From NCBI GenBank assembly GCA_950022295.1, contig OX465597.1, positions 382,509,016 through 382,573,015 of the forward strand: DNA of 64,000 nt, written 5' to 3'. Below are positions 12,272 to 25,572 of this stretch, one piece after another (position 1 is the stretch's first letter; each line of letters opens with the position of its first letter). The stretch is from Bromus sterilis (Eukaryota > Streptophyta > Magnoliopsida > Poales > Poaceae). Under the pieces are notes generated by a model. That model was given only the letters and a program-made list of their open reading frames with translations, was not told where the DNA came from and made no database searches. Made by a program: the position numbers and the translations under genes.

Positions 12272-15200
12272 ATGGCTCGCATTACCACCTTCCCAATTGA
12301 TTTTGATTAACTGTTTTATCTGGTAAAAACTTTACGATTGGTACCGTATTGTGAGGACTATCCTCAATAGTGCCGAGAAGGACCATGTCCTATCGCAAAT
12401 TTTTGATGCTCTCCCGCTGATGCTATGGATGATGTGACTTACGTCCATAATCCAAAATGCTAGAATTCCACCACAGCTAAGTGCATTGTCTTCACCACCA
12501 TGAAACCCGAACTTCGAAACGTTTGGGATAGTTATGTTATATTCATGGAACTGAAAAATTGTTTTCAGTGATAAGACAATTGATGTAGGATATAAGATAT
12601 CTAGTACAATGTCTGATTGTAAGCATTAGTGAAAATGTTCAGTGTGCTCTAAACAAAACTGATAAGTGTGGGATCCAGAAGAACACTGATCATATGATGA
12701 TGAGGATTAAGGGAAAGGAAGTTCCATAGGGTGTTAGTAAGACTTACACGCCGGAAAGTCCATGGCATGCGCCACCCTTGATCATGTATGATCTTCTGTG
12801 AGTAGGAGTGACATTGGAAATAGAACTATGATACGTATAAAGGCAAAACGAAAGAAGACTGGAATATCCAGCTCAGAAATGAAAGTCATACGAAGTTATA
12901 GATGAATTCATTGCTGGTCAAAAGATGTAATTCTTGGGAATCATGATTAAGCGGTTAATCTTAATTCTTGTATATTGTGATTAAACTGTTGATCACTAGA
13001 ATATCACTTCAATTGCATATTGTTGCAACTCGATGCAAGAAATACTATGGCCTTTATGACTAGCTAATGATGAGTTTTGACACGCTCGGGAACACGGTAA
13101 AAGGTTTACTATACCGTGTGTTGACTCTATGATTATCTTCATAATTCATTTTAGAGTTGAGTAAATTGTTACTACACTTTAGCCTTGTTGCAAAACATCA
13201 TTTTGAATCATGTTTGTTGCAAGAGAGCTGTTCAAAGCTATGAATAACATAAAGGCCATACTTCTATTGTGAATAGGTTGTATGTTATGAATCTTGATAA
13301 TAATGCTAAACATCCATAACACTGACGCTAAACGTCGCAAGACTGACAGAAATACCACATAGATGTGGCACTGCCGTTTATCACAAGTGACATAAAATGC
13401 ATGTAGAATTTCCATAAGTGATGGACTTTCGAATCATATGATTATGAATCACTTGACGCTTGCGATCTTTGTCTCGAAGTAATGTGACTAAAACACCGTT
13501 GATAGGTCATACATGAACGGGCAACTAAACCATTGGTAATCATACATGATGATGTGTGTAGTCCAATAAGTGTAGTTGTGTGCAGTGGATTCCCTATCTT
13601 CACTCATGAGTTGAAGTAGATATGTGGATATCTGTTCAATAGAGACATACGTCTGAAATCTTTGAAATGTTCAAGGAATTTTAGAGTGAAACAGAAATTC
13701 ATTGTAACGAGAAAATAAAGCTTCTGCAAATTAGATTGTAGAAAGTAATATTTGAGTTACAAGTTTAGCGAACGTCTGATGAGTTGTGAAGAGTGTCATA
13801 ACTTGCGTCTCCCGGAACATCACTATGAGTAAGATGTTCGAGAGATGTAATCAAGCCATGTATGACACGGTAAGATCAAATATGACGTTTATCAATTTGC
13901 CATTATACTCACTAAAAGTTATGCGTTAGTGACTACGGCTTTTACACTGAAAAGAGCATCATCAAATCTGTTGAAATGACACCATATTAGATGTGGTATG
14001 GACTGTTAAAACCATGTTGTCTTTTCTTAAAATTTGGGTATATGAGGCATATGTTTGACATACTCAAAATCCCAAATCAGATAAGTGCTACTTTGTTAAG
14101 GTTATGCCAAAAGTTTTGGTATTCCCTTATCACTACACAAAAGCAAAACTGTTTGCTGTTAAGAACAATGTGTTTTGAAGAAAATGGTTTCTTGCAAAAT
14201 AGTGAGTGGGAGGACAGTGCAACTTGTTAAAGATTGTTGAATCTTCAAATAAGTGCGCAGCTGAACTACACAGGTTAGACAAAACTCGTACAAACATTCA
14301 TGATATGTAAAACGAGATATTGTTGTTCGACAATGATAAACCTGTGATATACAAAGAAGCGTTGATGGGCCCTGACTCCGGGATTTGGCTAAATGCCAAA
14401 TAATCCGAGATAGTATCCATGGAAGTAAGTCAAGTTTTGAACTTGGTAGACCCTCCGAAAGACTAAAAGTCTGAAGAATATATATATATGGATCTATAAT
14501 TGATTCGGATGAAATTGTTTTATCCATAAAGCTCAACTCGTTGGATAATTGTTTTCTAGCAAGTTCAAAGGTTGACTACGGCGAAGTAGTTTCGACCGTA
14601 GAGATGCTTTAGTCAGTTCGGGTTATATTAGCAATTACTACATATCTCATTTATAGGATATGGTAGAATGAACGTCAAAACAAAGTTCCTACACGGAAAT
14701 ATAACAAAGGACGTATATGTGATACGACCGGAATGTTTTGTCGATTCAAAGGATGCTAAAATAGATGCAAGCCTTGGATATCCAGTGATGGACTAGAGCT
14801 AGCATAATGGAGTTGGAATTTTCGTTGTGATGAAATTTCCAAAAGAGTTTGTTTTCATCAGGAATAACGAAGATGCTTGAATATTCAAGAAAGTAAGTGG
14901 GAGCTGAATAATATTTCTAAAACCTTATGTAGATGACATATTGTTGATTAGAAATGATATAAATTTCTTGACACGAATAAGGACTTCGTTGGAAATAGTT
15001 TTCAGTTGAAGAACTTGGGCTGATATAGCATTAGTATTGAGCACAATGATCTATGAAGATAGTAAGTGCCTGAGCTAAAGCCAACACTACATATTGACAT
15101 GATACTAAAGTAGTTTAGTATGAAATGCCAAGAAACATGTTCTTGCCGAAGTCGTGGTGAAAAGTTGTTTGCAGAAATCAGTGTTGATGAACACAGATAA

Positions 15201-15912
15201 GCAAAAAACACGTGAATTGAATTCCACTCACATGTGTGTATGGATTAATCATGTACACCATAATATGTAAAACAACCAGATATTTCCAACGCTCCAAAAG
15301 GTTGTGAGCAAGATACCAAAGTGATCAATATGTTGATCATTGGACAAACAGTGAAAAGTTAAACTTATGATAGATAAGATTTGTTTCTCGGAAAATGGAG
15401 AGAATGAAGAGCTCGTTGTAATGAGTTACATCAGCTGAATTTTTGATGTAAATAGTTACACCAATTCAGTCTTCATACTTACTCCGAACGATTTTCGATT
15501 TTAATTGGGATTATGTGTTTCACACGTAAGGGTGGCGCAGTGTGGAGGAACTTTGTCAAGTTCGATACTGTGGCGAATTCTATAACAGAGGCTAAGTATT
15601 TTGTTGCTTAAAGAAGTAACAAGGAGGGTATTTTGAATCATGAGTTCTTTTATGAACATGGTATGGTTTCTTAGATACTTGAAGCTCATGGAACATTGAT
15701 GAATGATTTCATGACTTATTCTAAAGGAACCAAGGTCCTACCAATTGATTCAAACATATACAAAGCTAAACTGATAAAATTAGTGAATTTTATGATAGCG
15801 TGAAAACGCGAAGATATGCAAGATACAAACGGGTCTGAAACGTCAGATCCGATGATGAAGTCTATACCACAAATGAAGCATGTATTACACCGGTATGCCA
15901 TAGGTGTAAAGT
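12272..15912 (+). pseudogene. Decayed Copia gag-pol
   Basis: The gag start ATG at 12272 opens with the Met-Ala-Arg typical of BARE/Angela gag and is in a stop codon within about ten codons. Integrase-side remnants are readable around 14010-14220 (a K-F-G-Y stretch and an R-x-M-C-F-E-E-N-G-F-L-like stretch). Reverse transcriptase remnants include a K-x-K-F-L-H-G-N-like segment near 14680, an F-x-F-I-R-N-N-E-D-like segment near 14850 and the catalytic YVDD motif at 14926-14937. RNase H traces follow near 15550-15640. Stops and frameshifts occur throughout, so nothing functional is encoded. The interior stops at 15912, before any polypurine tract, where it joins a copy of the upstream flank. Confidence 0.75.
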
Positions 15913-17957
15913 CTACCCCGTTCTGGATAATGTTAGTTTAATAATGAAAATAATTCCAGAAATGATTTAAAATGATTTAAACTTCAAATATTAATATCTT
16001 TTAATCCGTATATCAGATGGAAAAACTTTATGCATGAAAATTGATCAGAAAAATACAACGAATAGAATACGTTGTCCATACCCCCACCACACCCCTCTAA
16101 CATACGCACACGAGGCATACCCCCTCCGGTTGCACTATCTAGTAATCGCCTGGAGCCGATAAAACATTCTGGATGAAAATTTTCTGAATATGAAAGTTGT
16201 TCTGAATGGACCAACGAGCACGGATACACTATCCACATGTCTGTAAAATGTCTCTAAAACTGCAGACATGGAACCTTCCCCTCCGTATGATCTGTCCGGT
16301 AATCATCCGGAGTTGGTAGTTCATCCCCGGATGAATTCCCGCTCCGAGAAATACACCTTGCACTATGTTAGAACACCGCGAACACCGCGTTTTCCATGTC
16401 TTGAATTTGTATTGCTATTATTGATGTGTATTTATTGTTTCTCCCCCTTTTATTCTCCGGTAGACCTCGACACTGTCGCCGACGACACCGTTGTCGAGTA
16501 CGACTACTACGTTGACGATGAACGTACCCCTACCGTCGAGCTTCCAGGCAAGTGATACGTCCAAAACGTATCTATAATTTCTGCTTACTCCATGCCTCTT
16601 TTGTGTGATATTGCTATGATATTGATGAACTTACATACACTTTTGATCATATTTGGACTAACCTATTAACTCAGTGCACCCCAGTGCCAGTTCCTGTTTT
16701 CTGATGTTTTTCTATTTCAGGTTTCCCCCTTATTAAAAGTACCAGAAAAATTTCGGGAAAAATATAGGAAAAATCAGCGTACCGGAAGCTTCGCGAAGAG
16801 CCCGAGAGGGGCCAGAGGGGAGCCAGGGGGCCCAGGCAGCCAGAGGGCGCGGCCAGACCCCTGGCCGCTGATGACGGCTTCTCTCCCTTCGTTGGTAGGC
16901 CCCAAGTGGAAGGCGTGATGCGGTACAGCAGCAAGTTTCCCTCAGTAAAGATACCAAGGTTTGTCTCCAGTAGGACTCCAGAGATGATAAGTAGGTGTCA
17001 GCGGCGCAACTGACGCGGACCTGCACACAGACACAGATAACTTTGCTCCCAACGAAGTTCAGAGAGGTTGTAAATCTCTCCGGTCTTGTTGTTCACAAAT
17101 GATAAAACGCAAGGGGATAATGATAGCAACTTGAAATTAAATGCAGAAAAGTAAATACAGCTTGGAAACAATAATGAGGATATGGACCGGGATACGTGAT
17201 GTTCGCTAGTGATGTCTCTCTCCCAAAAGACGATAAAAATGCTATGCGAGGTAAACAAATTACAGAAAGGCAATTGACAGGATTAAGAACGCGCCGCAAT
17301 GCTAACTATGCTACAAAAGAAAGGAAGAGGTTCAAAAGCACGGGCAGTACGCCAAAGTAAGTAGACCGAAATCCATCTGCATCTACTACTAATCATCCAC
17401 TTTGAGATATCTATCCAGAACATCTCGCTGGTATTAAGTTGGGAGCCCCACCCAAAGTGTAAACCCAAAGCAACAGAAAACTGCATTAAAAAACTTTGCG
17501 TAAAGTAAACAATCCTTGTAACCGCGGTTACAAGCACCGTTGTTTTCCCCCTTGTGGCAACAGCACGTCCCCTAGACTCATGTTTCTGTCACTCAAGCAT
17601 GTCATCAGGGAGGCATGAACCCACAATCTAGCACAACGCTCCCTCTTGGAGTCACTACCTACTACTTGGCCAAAGCAATAAACAGCAACGGAGAGCATGC
17701 AAGAATTACTTAGGAACAAAAATATAAGAGATAAAAACCAAATATATTACTCTATCACAATCTGAACATAATCTCATAATCTATCAGATCCGATCAAACT
17801 CAACATAGCAATAGCAGAAATATTACAGAGGTGCCTCGATCATGTAGGGCAGCTCACGATGTCTAAACAATGAAGATCAAAGAGGGGAGGAGAACATCAC
17901 ATAGATAATGATCACGGACCCATGGTCCAAGGAAAACTACTCACGAGACATCCGGGG
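15913..17957 (+). repeat. Second copy of 6741-8786, duplicated flank
   Basis: This is a near-identical direct copy of 6741-8786, with about ten differences by eye, offset by 9172 then 9171 bases. It contains copies of the Gypsy-type LTR piece, the first 316 bp of the Gypsy 5' LTR and solo-LTR segment 1, and ends in cgggg before the second Copia LTR. A Copia element cannot carry its own flank between interior and 3' LTR, so this is a segmental duplication. Open frames here are copies of LTR-derived frames, not genes. Confidence 0.85.
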
Positions 17958-20082
17958 TGTTGGAAATATGCCCTAGAGGCAATAATAAAATGTTATTATA
18001 TATATTTCCACGTTCGTAATTAATGTTTATATTTCTGTGCTATAATTGCAATGACCCTGACTATGAGATTCAGAAGAAAACTCACTTGCATGTGTGGAAA
18101 TGTAAACACCAAGAGTTCCTGGTTTAGCCTCTAAGACCAGCTCATGTGCTAACTGATGATTACGTTTTCTTAATCATGGACATTGTTCTTGTAACAAGGA
18201 TGTCAGTAGCAATGGGAACATATTGTTAGCAGAACAATGATGTTGAACCGACCCCAGTATTGAATGATATACTTAGAGATCACATCGTAACAACGTTATA
18301 AGTCATATCATGAAATGTTATCATATACGTAATTCCTTAGACCATGAGAGTATCGAGTTACTTCACACAGGAAGACATGCTTTGGTTCTTAGATGAATCC
18401 TCCCGTAAATGGGAAGTAGTAAAATAAGTTCTGGGTATGTCAGATGGTGTGGCTAGTGACTGTGATAGTTCAAGAATGGGATTTGCTCCTTCACGATGAA
18501 GAGATATTGACTTTGGGCCCACTCGGTATGACGGTATCCATTATAGTCTGGCCAGACGCATTGTGATTCAGTCACGGGGATACCGGAATACGATAACGAG
18601 AAAAGGGACAAACGAGCAAAGAGGATAACGAGTGGCTTGTGTTCAAAAGTTGTTACACATGGGTGCCAAACTTCTCTCCTCTAACTTTGTCATATATCGC
18701 GAAGCAAAGGGAATGGTACATGACTAAACATAATGGTTCACTCGAAGTTTCTTCGTGTATGTGCGGGAGTCAACATGGGTGTCCATGGCTCCGCTGTTGA
18801 TTATTGGCTATTGACAAAAGGCTGTTGACCTATGTCCGGAAGATGTTCTGAGTCATGTCCGCATTATACCGAACCTATTGGGTCACACACTTAACGAGCA
18901 GTAGTCTGTTAGAATACTAGTATGGTAGAAGGTTTAGTGGAAGCAAAGCAGAATAGTTCATACGGGTACCGGAAGTAGTTCCGGGGATTTATGAAATAGT
19001 TCATAAGGGCACCAAAAGTAGTTTTGGGTATTTAAGGATATGTCCGGATCACTCTGGAGTAGTCCCAGGTGGTTCCGGAACATATGAAAATGGTAATGGG
19101 AAAGTTTACGATCAACCGGAATAGTTTCGGTGATCGGTGGACAGCTTAAACAATATGTTGTGTTCACCGGACATAATAACCTTTGCCCGGATGGCTCCGA
19201 AACCCATTTAGATGGCTCCGGAACATTCGTTAGAGGTTCCGGAAGGTATTGGAAGTGCTCCAAAAGTGTCCGGAATGTCCCGAAACAGTCCCGGTAGGTC
19301 CCGGAAGGTCCTGGAAGCTTCTAGAAGGTTCCGGAAGGTTCCGGGCAGTACCACCCACTCCCCTGCGCCCATAGCCTTGGGGGGCAAGCCACCTAGGCTG
19401 CCCTGGCCGGCCAAGGGGGTGGGGGCGCACCAAGGGGAAGGAAACCTCCTCCAGGTGGGAATACCAAAACCCATTATGGCAGTTTTCCGGTGGGAAGGTG
19501 TGGTAAGGTTTGGAAGGCTTGGGAGTCCAAGTTGGACTCCCAATTCCCTTTGAGCTGCGCCCCAAGGGCCTATTGGCCACCTATATAATGTGGGGGAGGG
19601 GTGGGGGCGCAACACAATCAGTCCCCAAGGCCTATGCGCCACCCTCCCTCCTCTAAACCCCGTTGCTCCACTTTTAGACCCAGGTTTAGACGCTGTTCTA
19701 GATCGGAATCCGTTAGGGTTTTCTCCCTCTAGTTTTCTCGGTGGCGTTCATCTCTGGACGGCGGAGCGCTGTTGGATTGCTGCTACGGGATGTGTGGATA
19801 CTAATGGAGGGGTCGTACCTTCGACCCTTCTTCGAGGAGCTTGTTCATGGGACTTGTCCGTGGGACTAGATCGCGGGACTTGTTCGTGGGATTGATCAAG
19901 GGACTGTTCGTGGGAGAACTTGCGAGATCTAATTCCACTACGTCCACGAGCTTCACCAACTCTACTTCCGCTACATCGGTTGGTGAGCCATGACCTAAAA
20001 CCTTGTATGCAATCTTCTTGGATGATCTTGGGTTCTTGATTCGTAGGCCGAAATTTTTTGTTTTCTACTACGTTTCCCAACA
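17958..20082 (+). mobile_element. Copia second LTR, 2125 bp
   Basis: TGTTGGAAATATG ... TTTCCCAACA, nearly identical to 8787-10912. It is flanked by cgggg on both sides (17953-17957 and 20083-20087), so on its own it looks like a solo LTR, and it is also the right boundary of the original insertion in the antisense LTR. No polypurine tract or interior precedes it. Confidence 0.85.
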
Positions 20083-20149
20083 CGGGGAGCATCCATGGTG
20101 GAGAGGAGACTCCCGGAGGTCAATCCTCCCTCCGGCAGGGTGCCGGGAA
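20083..20149 (-). mobile_element. Antisense solo LTR, segment 2
   Basis: Includes the second TSD copy cgggg and then 62 bp that continue the antisense LTR exactly where segment 1 stopped (the caccatggatgct and ggagggagga stretches on the minus strand). It is cut by the CACTA element at 20150, with TSD gaa at 20147-20149. Confidence 0.8.
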
Positions 20150-22276
20150 CACTACTGCAGAATAGTCTACCAGTGACGGATCCAAAATGCCCACTAGTGA
20201 CGGGCAACTTTTGACTACTAAGTTTAATTTTTACAACGGCCATTTAAGTTGTTTGCAACTTTTGAAGAGGAGCCACCACACTAGTTAAGCAACAAAACAA
20301 TTTGAACAATCAAAGTAACATCTATTTTTATTATTCAAACATGTATATATTGAACATGAAAATCACATACGGTTCTGAGGTACAATAGCACTCTGAAAAT
20401 ATGAACCAAACTCTCTAGACAAATATTTTAGCTCATCTCTAACCATAAATAAAGCAACTACTAAAATAGACTCTTTTTCATAATCTCCAATCATAGGACA
20501 CAATCATAAGTCCTTGAATTTGAGCACATGTCCTTCTTCAGCAATCATTTACGATGGACCATCCAGTCTACAAAAATATAAAATGTTTATAAGTAAATAT
20601 ACATGAATAAGGTTTACAATAGAATATCTAAGGATGAAGCACCAACTTCGCTATCTTCCCAAAGAGTGCTAAAATGGAATGTCAATACTATCGAAAGGTT
20701 GTATTGCATAACTCGCCATCTATTATAAGAAATTGATAATTCTAGAAGCAAAGTAGATCAACATTTCGTATGAAGCTTTGACATGTAGACTTCACACCCT
20801 TTTTCCTGAATAGAGATGACACCAAAATCTCCGTTACTAGTTAAGTAACTCAACTGAATATACTGAACCTGCAAACAAAATAGTAATAAGCATCTATGAA
20901 TTTTACAATATACATATTTATTACTAAATAACAGGAAGATAAAACTGCAGTTTTTTTACGTACGAACTTACCCAAGCTTATAGCTGATTCAATTCAATAA
21001 AGTTGCCATCTCACAGAGCTAAACTAGACAACCTACAAAAGAAGGAGAAAAATGCAGGGCTATAGAACACGTACTGCATGTAATTCCTAGGAAGTTGCTC
21101 AAAGATAAAATAACAAGAATTAATCTAACAAGTTACGAGTGTGCTGATCTTGAACCTGAATATATCCAAAATACATATATGTCCACATTAAACTTGCATG
21201 CGTAGAGACATGTATGATCTATCATATATGGATGTGCTATCACGCTTGGAAAAACATACATCCAAAAAATAACAATCGGCGAGCCGCCTAACTCTTGATG
21301 AGTAGCTGCATCGGCGCCTAACCCTTGAAGACGTCGCGTCTGGCAGGGAACGGCCACGCCGATGTCATGGTAAGCGACGCCCGCGGCTGACGCCGCTGAG
21401 ATGACCAGCGTGCGTTGTGCCTCCACGGGGTCCGAAGAGGAAGCCGATGAGACCTGGGATCCAGCCGGCTACATCTCCAGCCCCGCCTGAATCCCCATCT
21501 CTACGCTCGAGGTCGGGAAGGAGATGAGAGAGGGGGGAAGAGAAGGAGAAGGAGGCGACTGGAAGGGCACGGCGGACGCGGCAAATCAGTTGCGGTCGAC
21601 GATGGCGATAGGAAGAGAAAGAGTTGTAGGAAGAGACTCTACCGTATACCAATAGCATAGTGGGGCAGCCGCCACCGACGGTGCCAACAGGAAGAGAAAG
21701 GGGAGGCGGGGAGGGAGCGAGGGATCCTCATCTAGGTTATACTACTTGGTTTTGACAGATAAGGATGCTAATCACCCTTTAAAAATAACATTTTTTAATT
21801 AACACTAACCAAACGAGGTTCATGGGGCTATTTTAGGCATGGATTGACTCAACTACTAATAACAACCGAGTGTTGTTTTCCCTAAAAAACAACCGAGTGC
21901 TGTTAATTGTTGTAATTTTTTTGTTACTGATTGTTATTCACTTTTTTTAATGGATGATTGTTATTGACTTAATATCGCATATTTTTCTAAATAAAAACAA
22001 AACATATCATATACGTCCATAAGCAGCGACGGTTATATAAATGAGCCCGTCACCGGTAAAAGTAACACCAGCGACATGCATTTTTTTGGACCGTCACTGG
22101 TACTTACCAGTGACAAGCGAAAATACTCAATCGTCACCAGTATCTTTCATAGCCATCTGCAGAGATTTAGCAGTGACGGGCATAATGTTGCCCGTCACTG
22201 ATAACTGTTACCAGTGATGTGCATATTTTTGGTCGTCACTACAGTGTTGGTGGCTATAAGCTATTCTGCAGTAGTG
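20150..22276. mobile_element. Non-autonomous CACTA (En/Spm-like) transposon, 2127 bp
   Basis: Perfect 16-bp terminal inverted repeats CACTACTGCAGAATAG (20150-20165) and its complement (22261-22276), with the 3-bp TSD gaa at 20147-20149 and 22277-22279. Subterminal repeats of the form ccagtgacgg / ccgtcactgg are clustered at both ends (about 20167-20200 and 22023-22240), as expected for transposase-binding arrays. No transposase frame is present. The GC-rich core about 21280-21720 contains antisense frames of up to 97 codons that I do not recognise and that could be a captured fragment. The inner 20200-21280 stretch is AT-rich with no feature seen. Confidence 0.9.
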
Positions 22277-22756
22277 GAAGAGGTCTTCTGGTGCTCCCGA
22301 TCTTGGAAGCACGGCAGCGGCGGAACAGAGGCGAGTTCGCGGAATAGGGTTCTTGTTTTGGAGTTTTCCCATGACGGGGGATAAATAGGCGAAGGGGGCA
22401 GCCAGAGGTGGACCAGGAGCCCCAGGCGCCCCCCTGGCGCGGCCAGGGGTGGGGCCGCGTCGGGTGGCTGCCTGGGCCCCCACTGGCCCCCCTTTGGCCC
22501 CTCCCGGGCTTTTCTCGAAGCTTCCGTCATGCTGATTTTTTATCAGAATTTTCCCGAATTTTTCTAGCACTTTTTATATGGGGGAAAACTGAAATAGAAA
22601 AACAGCAGAAAACAGGAACTGGCACTGGGGTGCACTGAGTTAATAGGTTAGTCCAAATATGATCAAAAATGTATGAAAGTGTATCTAGATCATAGCAATA
22701 TCACACAAAACATGCATGGAGCAAGCAGAAATTATCGATACGTTTTGGACGTATCA
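22277..22756 (-). mobile_element. Antisense solo LTR, segment 3 (its 5' end)
   Basis: Starts with TSD gaa and reads on the minus strand from the LTR start TGATACGTCC (22756) to ccagaagacctcttc (22277). It joins across the CACTA element to segment 2 without loss. It ends at TATCA and is followed by the TSD gccgc (22757-22761). Confidence 0.85.
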
Positions 22757-22761
22757 GCCGC

Positions 22762-24114
22762 GCCAGGGGGGCGCCTGGAGCCCCTGGCCCACCTCTGGCT
22801 GCCCCCTTTCGCCTATTTATTCCCCATGACGAGAAACCCTCGGGGACGGAACCCTTTTTCGCGATCTCTCCTCTGTTCCACCGCCAACGCGCTTCCAAGA
22901 TCGGGAGCACCAGAAGACCTCTTCCCGGCACCCCGCCGGAGGGAGGAATCACCTCCGGGAGCTTCTCCACCACCATGGATGCTTCCCGGATGAACCGTGA
23001 GTAGTCCACCTTGGACCATGGGTCTATGATCAGTAGCTATGTGATGTTCTCCTCCCCTCTTCTTTCTTCATGGATTAGACCTCGTGAGCTGCCCTACATG
23101 ATCAAGGCACACATGTAATCTTTCTGCTGTTGCTATGCTGAGTTTGCTGGGATCCGATGGATTATGAGATTATGTTCAGATTGTGATTGAGTTATATATT
23201 TGATTCTCTTCTTTTATATTTATGTTCTTGAGTAACTCTTGCATGTTCTCCGTTGTTGTTTATTGCTTTGGCCAAGTAGTAGGTACTGACTCCAAGAGGG
23301 AGCGTTATGCATGATTGTGGGTTCATGCCCGTCGATGACTAGCTTGAGTGACAGAAACATGAGTTTAGGGGATGTGTTGTTGCCACAAGGGGGAAAACAA
23401 CGGTGTTTGTACTTGCGTGTTCAAGGATTGTTTACTTTACGAAAAGTTCTTTAATGCAGTTGTCTGTTGCTTTGAGTTTACACTTTGGGTGGGATTCACA
23501 ACTTAATACCAGCGAGATGTTCTGGATAGATATCTCAAGGTGGATGATTAGTGGGTGATGCAGATGGATTTCGGTCTACTTGTCTTGGCGTACCACCCAT
23601 GCTTTTGAGCCTCTTCCTTTCTGTTGCGCATAATTAGCATTGGTTTGCGCACATAATCCTGTCAATTGCCCAGCTGTAATTTGTTCACCTCGCATGGCTA
23701 TTTTATCGTCTTTTGGGAGAGAGACATCACTAGTGAACATCATAGGACCCCGGTCCATATTTCCACCACTGTTTATGCCTTCAATTTACTTTCAGTATTT
23801 ACTTTTCCGTAGCTATCACTATCATTATTACCCCGTGCGTTTTATCCTTTGTAAACAACAAGGCCAGAGGAATTGACAACTCCTCTGTACTCGTTGGGAG
23901 CAAAGCTATCTGTTGTGTGTGCAGGTCCAGGTGAAGTAAGCAACTTAGAGTTGTGAACGGCGCCATTGTTCACTTCACCACCTACTTGTATCTGTTGGAG
24001 TCCTCCTGGACGATACTCAACCTTAGCATCTTTGCTAAGGGAAATTTTCCGCTATCTACATCTCACCTTCCACTTGGGGTAACCAACGGGGGCGAGAAGT
24101 TATCCCGTGTATCA
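22762..24114 (+). mobile_element. Gypsy 5' LTR, remaining 1353 bp
   Basis: Continues the 5' LTR begun at 7382 and ends at tatca (24114), matching 29603-30955 of the 3' LTR with scattered differences. Open frames here have counterparts in the 3' LTR and are LTR-derived. Confidence 0.85.
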
Positions 24115-24124
24115 AGCAAATTTC

Positions 24125-24141
24125 TGGCGCCGTTGCCGGGG
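24125..24141 (+). promoter_or_regulatory. Gypsy primer binding site (tRNA-Asp)
   Basis: tggcgccgttgccgggg is a full match to the complement of the plant tRNA-Asp 3' end, ten bases after the LTR end. tRNA-Asp priming is typical of Athila/Sabrina-like Gypsy elements. Confidence 0.85.
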
Positions 24142-24276
24142 ACTCCACTCTTCAAGATAGGGGAGTTGCACACTATCTTTTATCTTTGATTTTTAGTCTT
24201 GTTAGTTTACCTTTCTGTTTTTGCTTTGGTGTCTTTTATCAAAAATAAAAAAATAGTTATCTTGCTTGCTGCTACT

Positions 24277-25572
24277 ATGGGTTCCTCTGAGAACACCAAG
24301 TTGTGTGACTTCACTAGTCACAACAACAGTGACTTTATCTGCACTCCTATTGATACACCTGCTACTTCAGCACCTTCTTATGAGATTAAACCTGCTTTGC
24401 TGAACCTTGTTATGAAAGATCAATTCTCTGGTGCTAGAGATGATGCTGCTTTGCATTTGAATAATTTTATTGAGCTTTGTGATATGCAAAAGTACAAAGA
24501 AGTAGATGGTGATATTATTAAGCTTAAGATTTTTCCTTTCTCCTTGAGGGATAAAGCTAAAATCTGGTTTCAATCCTTGCCTAAGAATAGCATAGACTCT
24601 TGGGATAAGTGCAAGGATGCTTTTATCGGGAAGTACTATCCCCCTGCTAAAATTATCCAGTTGAGGAGCTTTATTATGAATTTTAAGCAATTGGATAATG
24701 AACACGTTGCCCAAGCTTGGGAACGCATGAAATCTCTTGTTAAGAATTGCCCTACGCATGGTTTGACTACTTGGATGGTTATCCAGACTTTTTATGCAGG
24801 CTTGAACTTTACCTCGCGGAACTTGTTAGATTCGGCCGCGGGAGGAACCTTTATGTCAACTACACTTGGTGCTGCCACAAAACTTCTCGATGAGATGATG
24901 ACCAACTATTCCCAATGGCACACCGAAAGAGCTCCAACATGTAGGAAGGTAAACTCTGTCGAGGAGATCTCCTCCCTAAATGAAAAAGTTGACTTGATTA
25001 TGTCTCTACTTACCAAGAAATCTCCTATTGATCCTCAAAATGTTCCTTTAAATTCTTTGATTGCTTAGGATCAAGTAGATGTGAACTTTATCTCTAGAAA
25101 CAACTTCAACAACAATGCTTATAGGAGTAACTTTGGTAGCAATCCTAGACCGTTCCCCTCCAACAACTATGGGAACAACAACACTTATCCTAGCACCAAA
25201 AACTCCACTTCTAAATTAGAGAGTATGCTTAAATACTTTATCACTACCCAAAAAGCCTTCAACAAGAGTGTAGAGGAAAAACTAGACAAACTAGATAACC
25301 TCTCGTCGAAGGTAGAAAATTTAGCCCATGAAGTAGAATTGCTCAAAATTAGAACTTCTCCCCTTGAGGAGAGGAAGGTCACTCCTATGCATGCTATCCA
25401 ATTGCAAATTAATGAAAACATTAGGATGATGGCTAAACTCAAAGAGATATGGGCTAGAGAAAAGGAGGAAGAAGATAGGATTAAGAGCTTCCTACACACC
25501 ATACTGTTGCTACTATCCAAGTGGTTGAGGATATCCAAACTCTTAGCACCCAATGCACCCCTAGTCCCATAG
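24277..25572 (+). pseudogene. gag: Gypsy gag, interrupted
   Basis: Structural protein that would form the virus-like particle. I chose ATG 24277 because the sense begins there; the open frame runs further upstream only by chance. Residues about 50-215 form a retrotransposon gag domain (K-I-W-F-Q-S-L and A-W-E-R-M-K motifs, then an F-Y-A-G-L stretch). The frame meets an in-frame TAG at 25066-25068 and continues in the same frame through an Asn-rich segment and a coiled-coil-like segment to 25572. A frame change near 25500 moves the downstream family-like sequence into another frame (25521-25838). The protein is therefore broken in at least two places. No zinc knuckle was seen. Confidence 0.75.
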
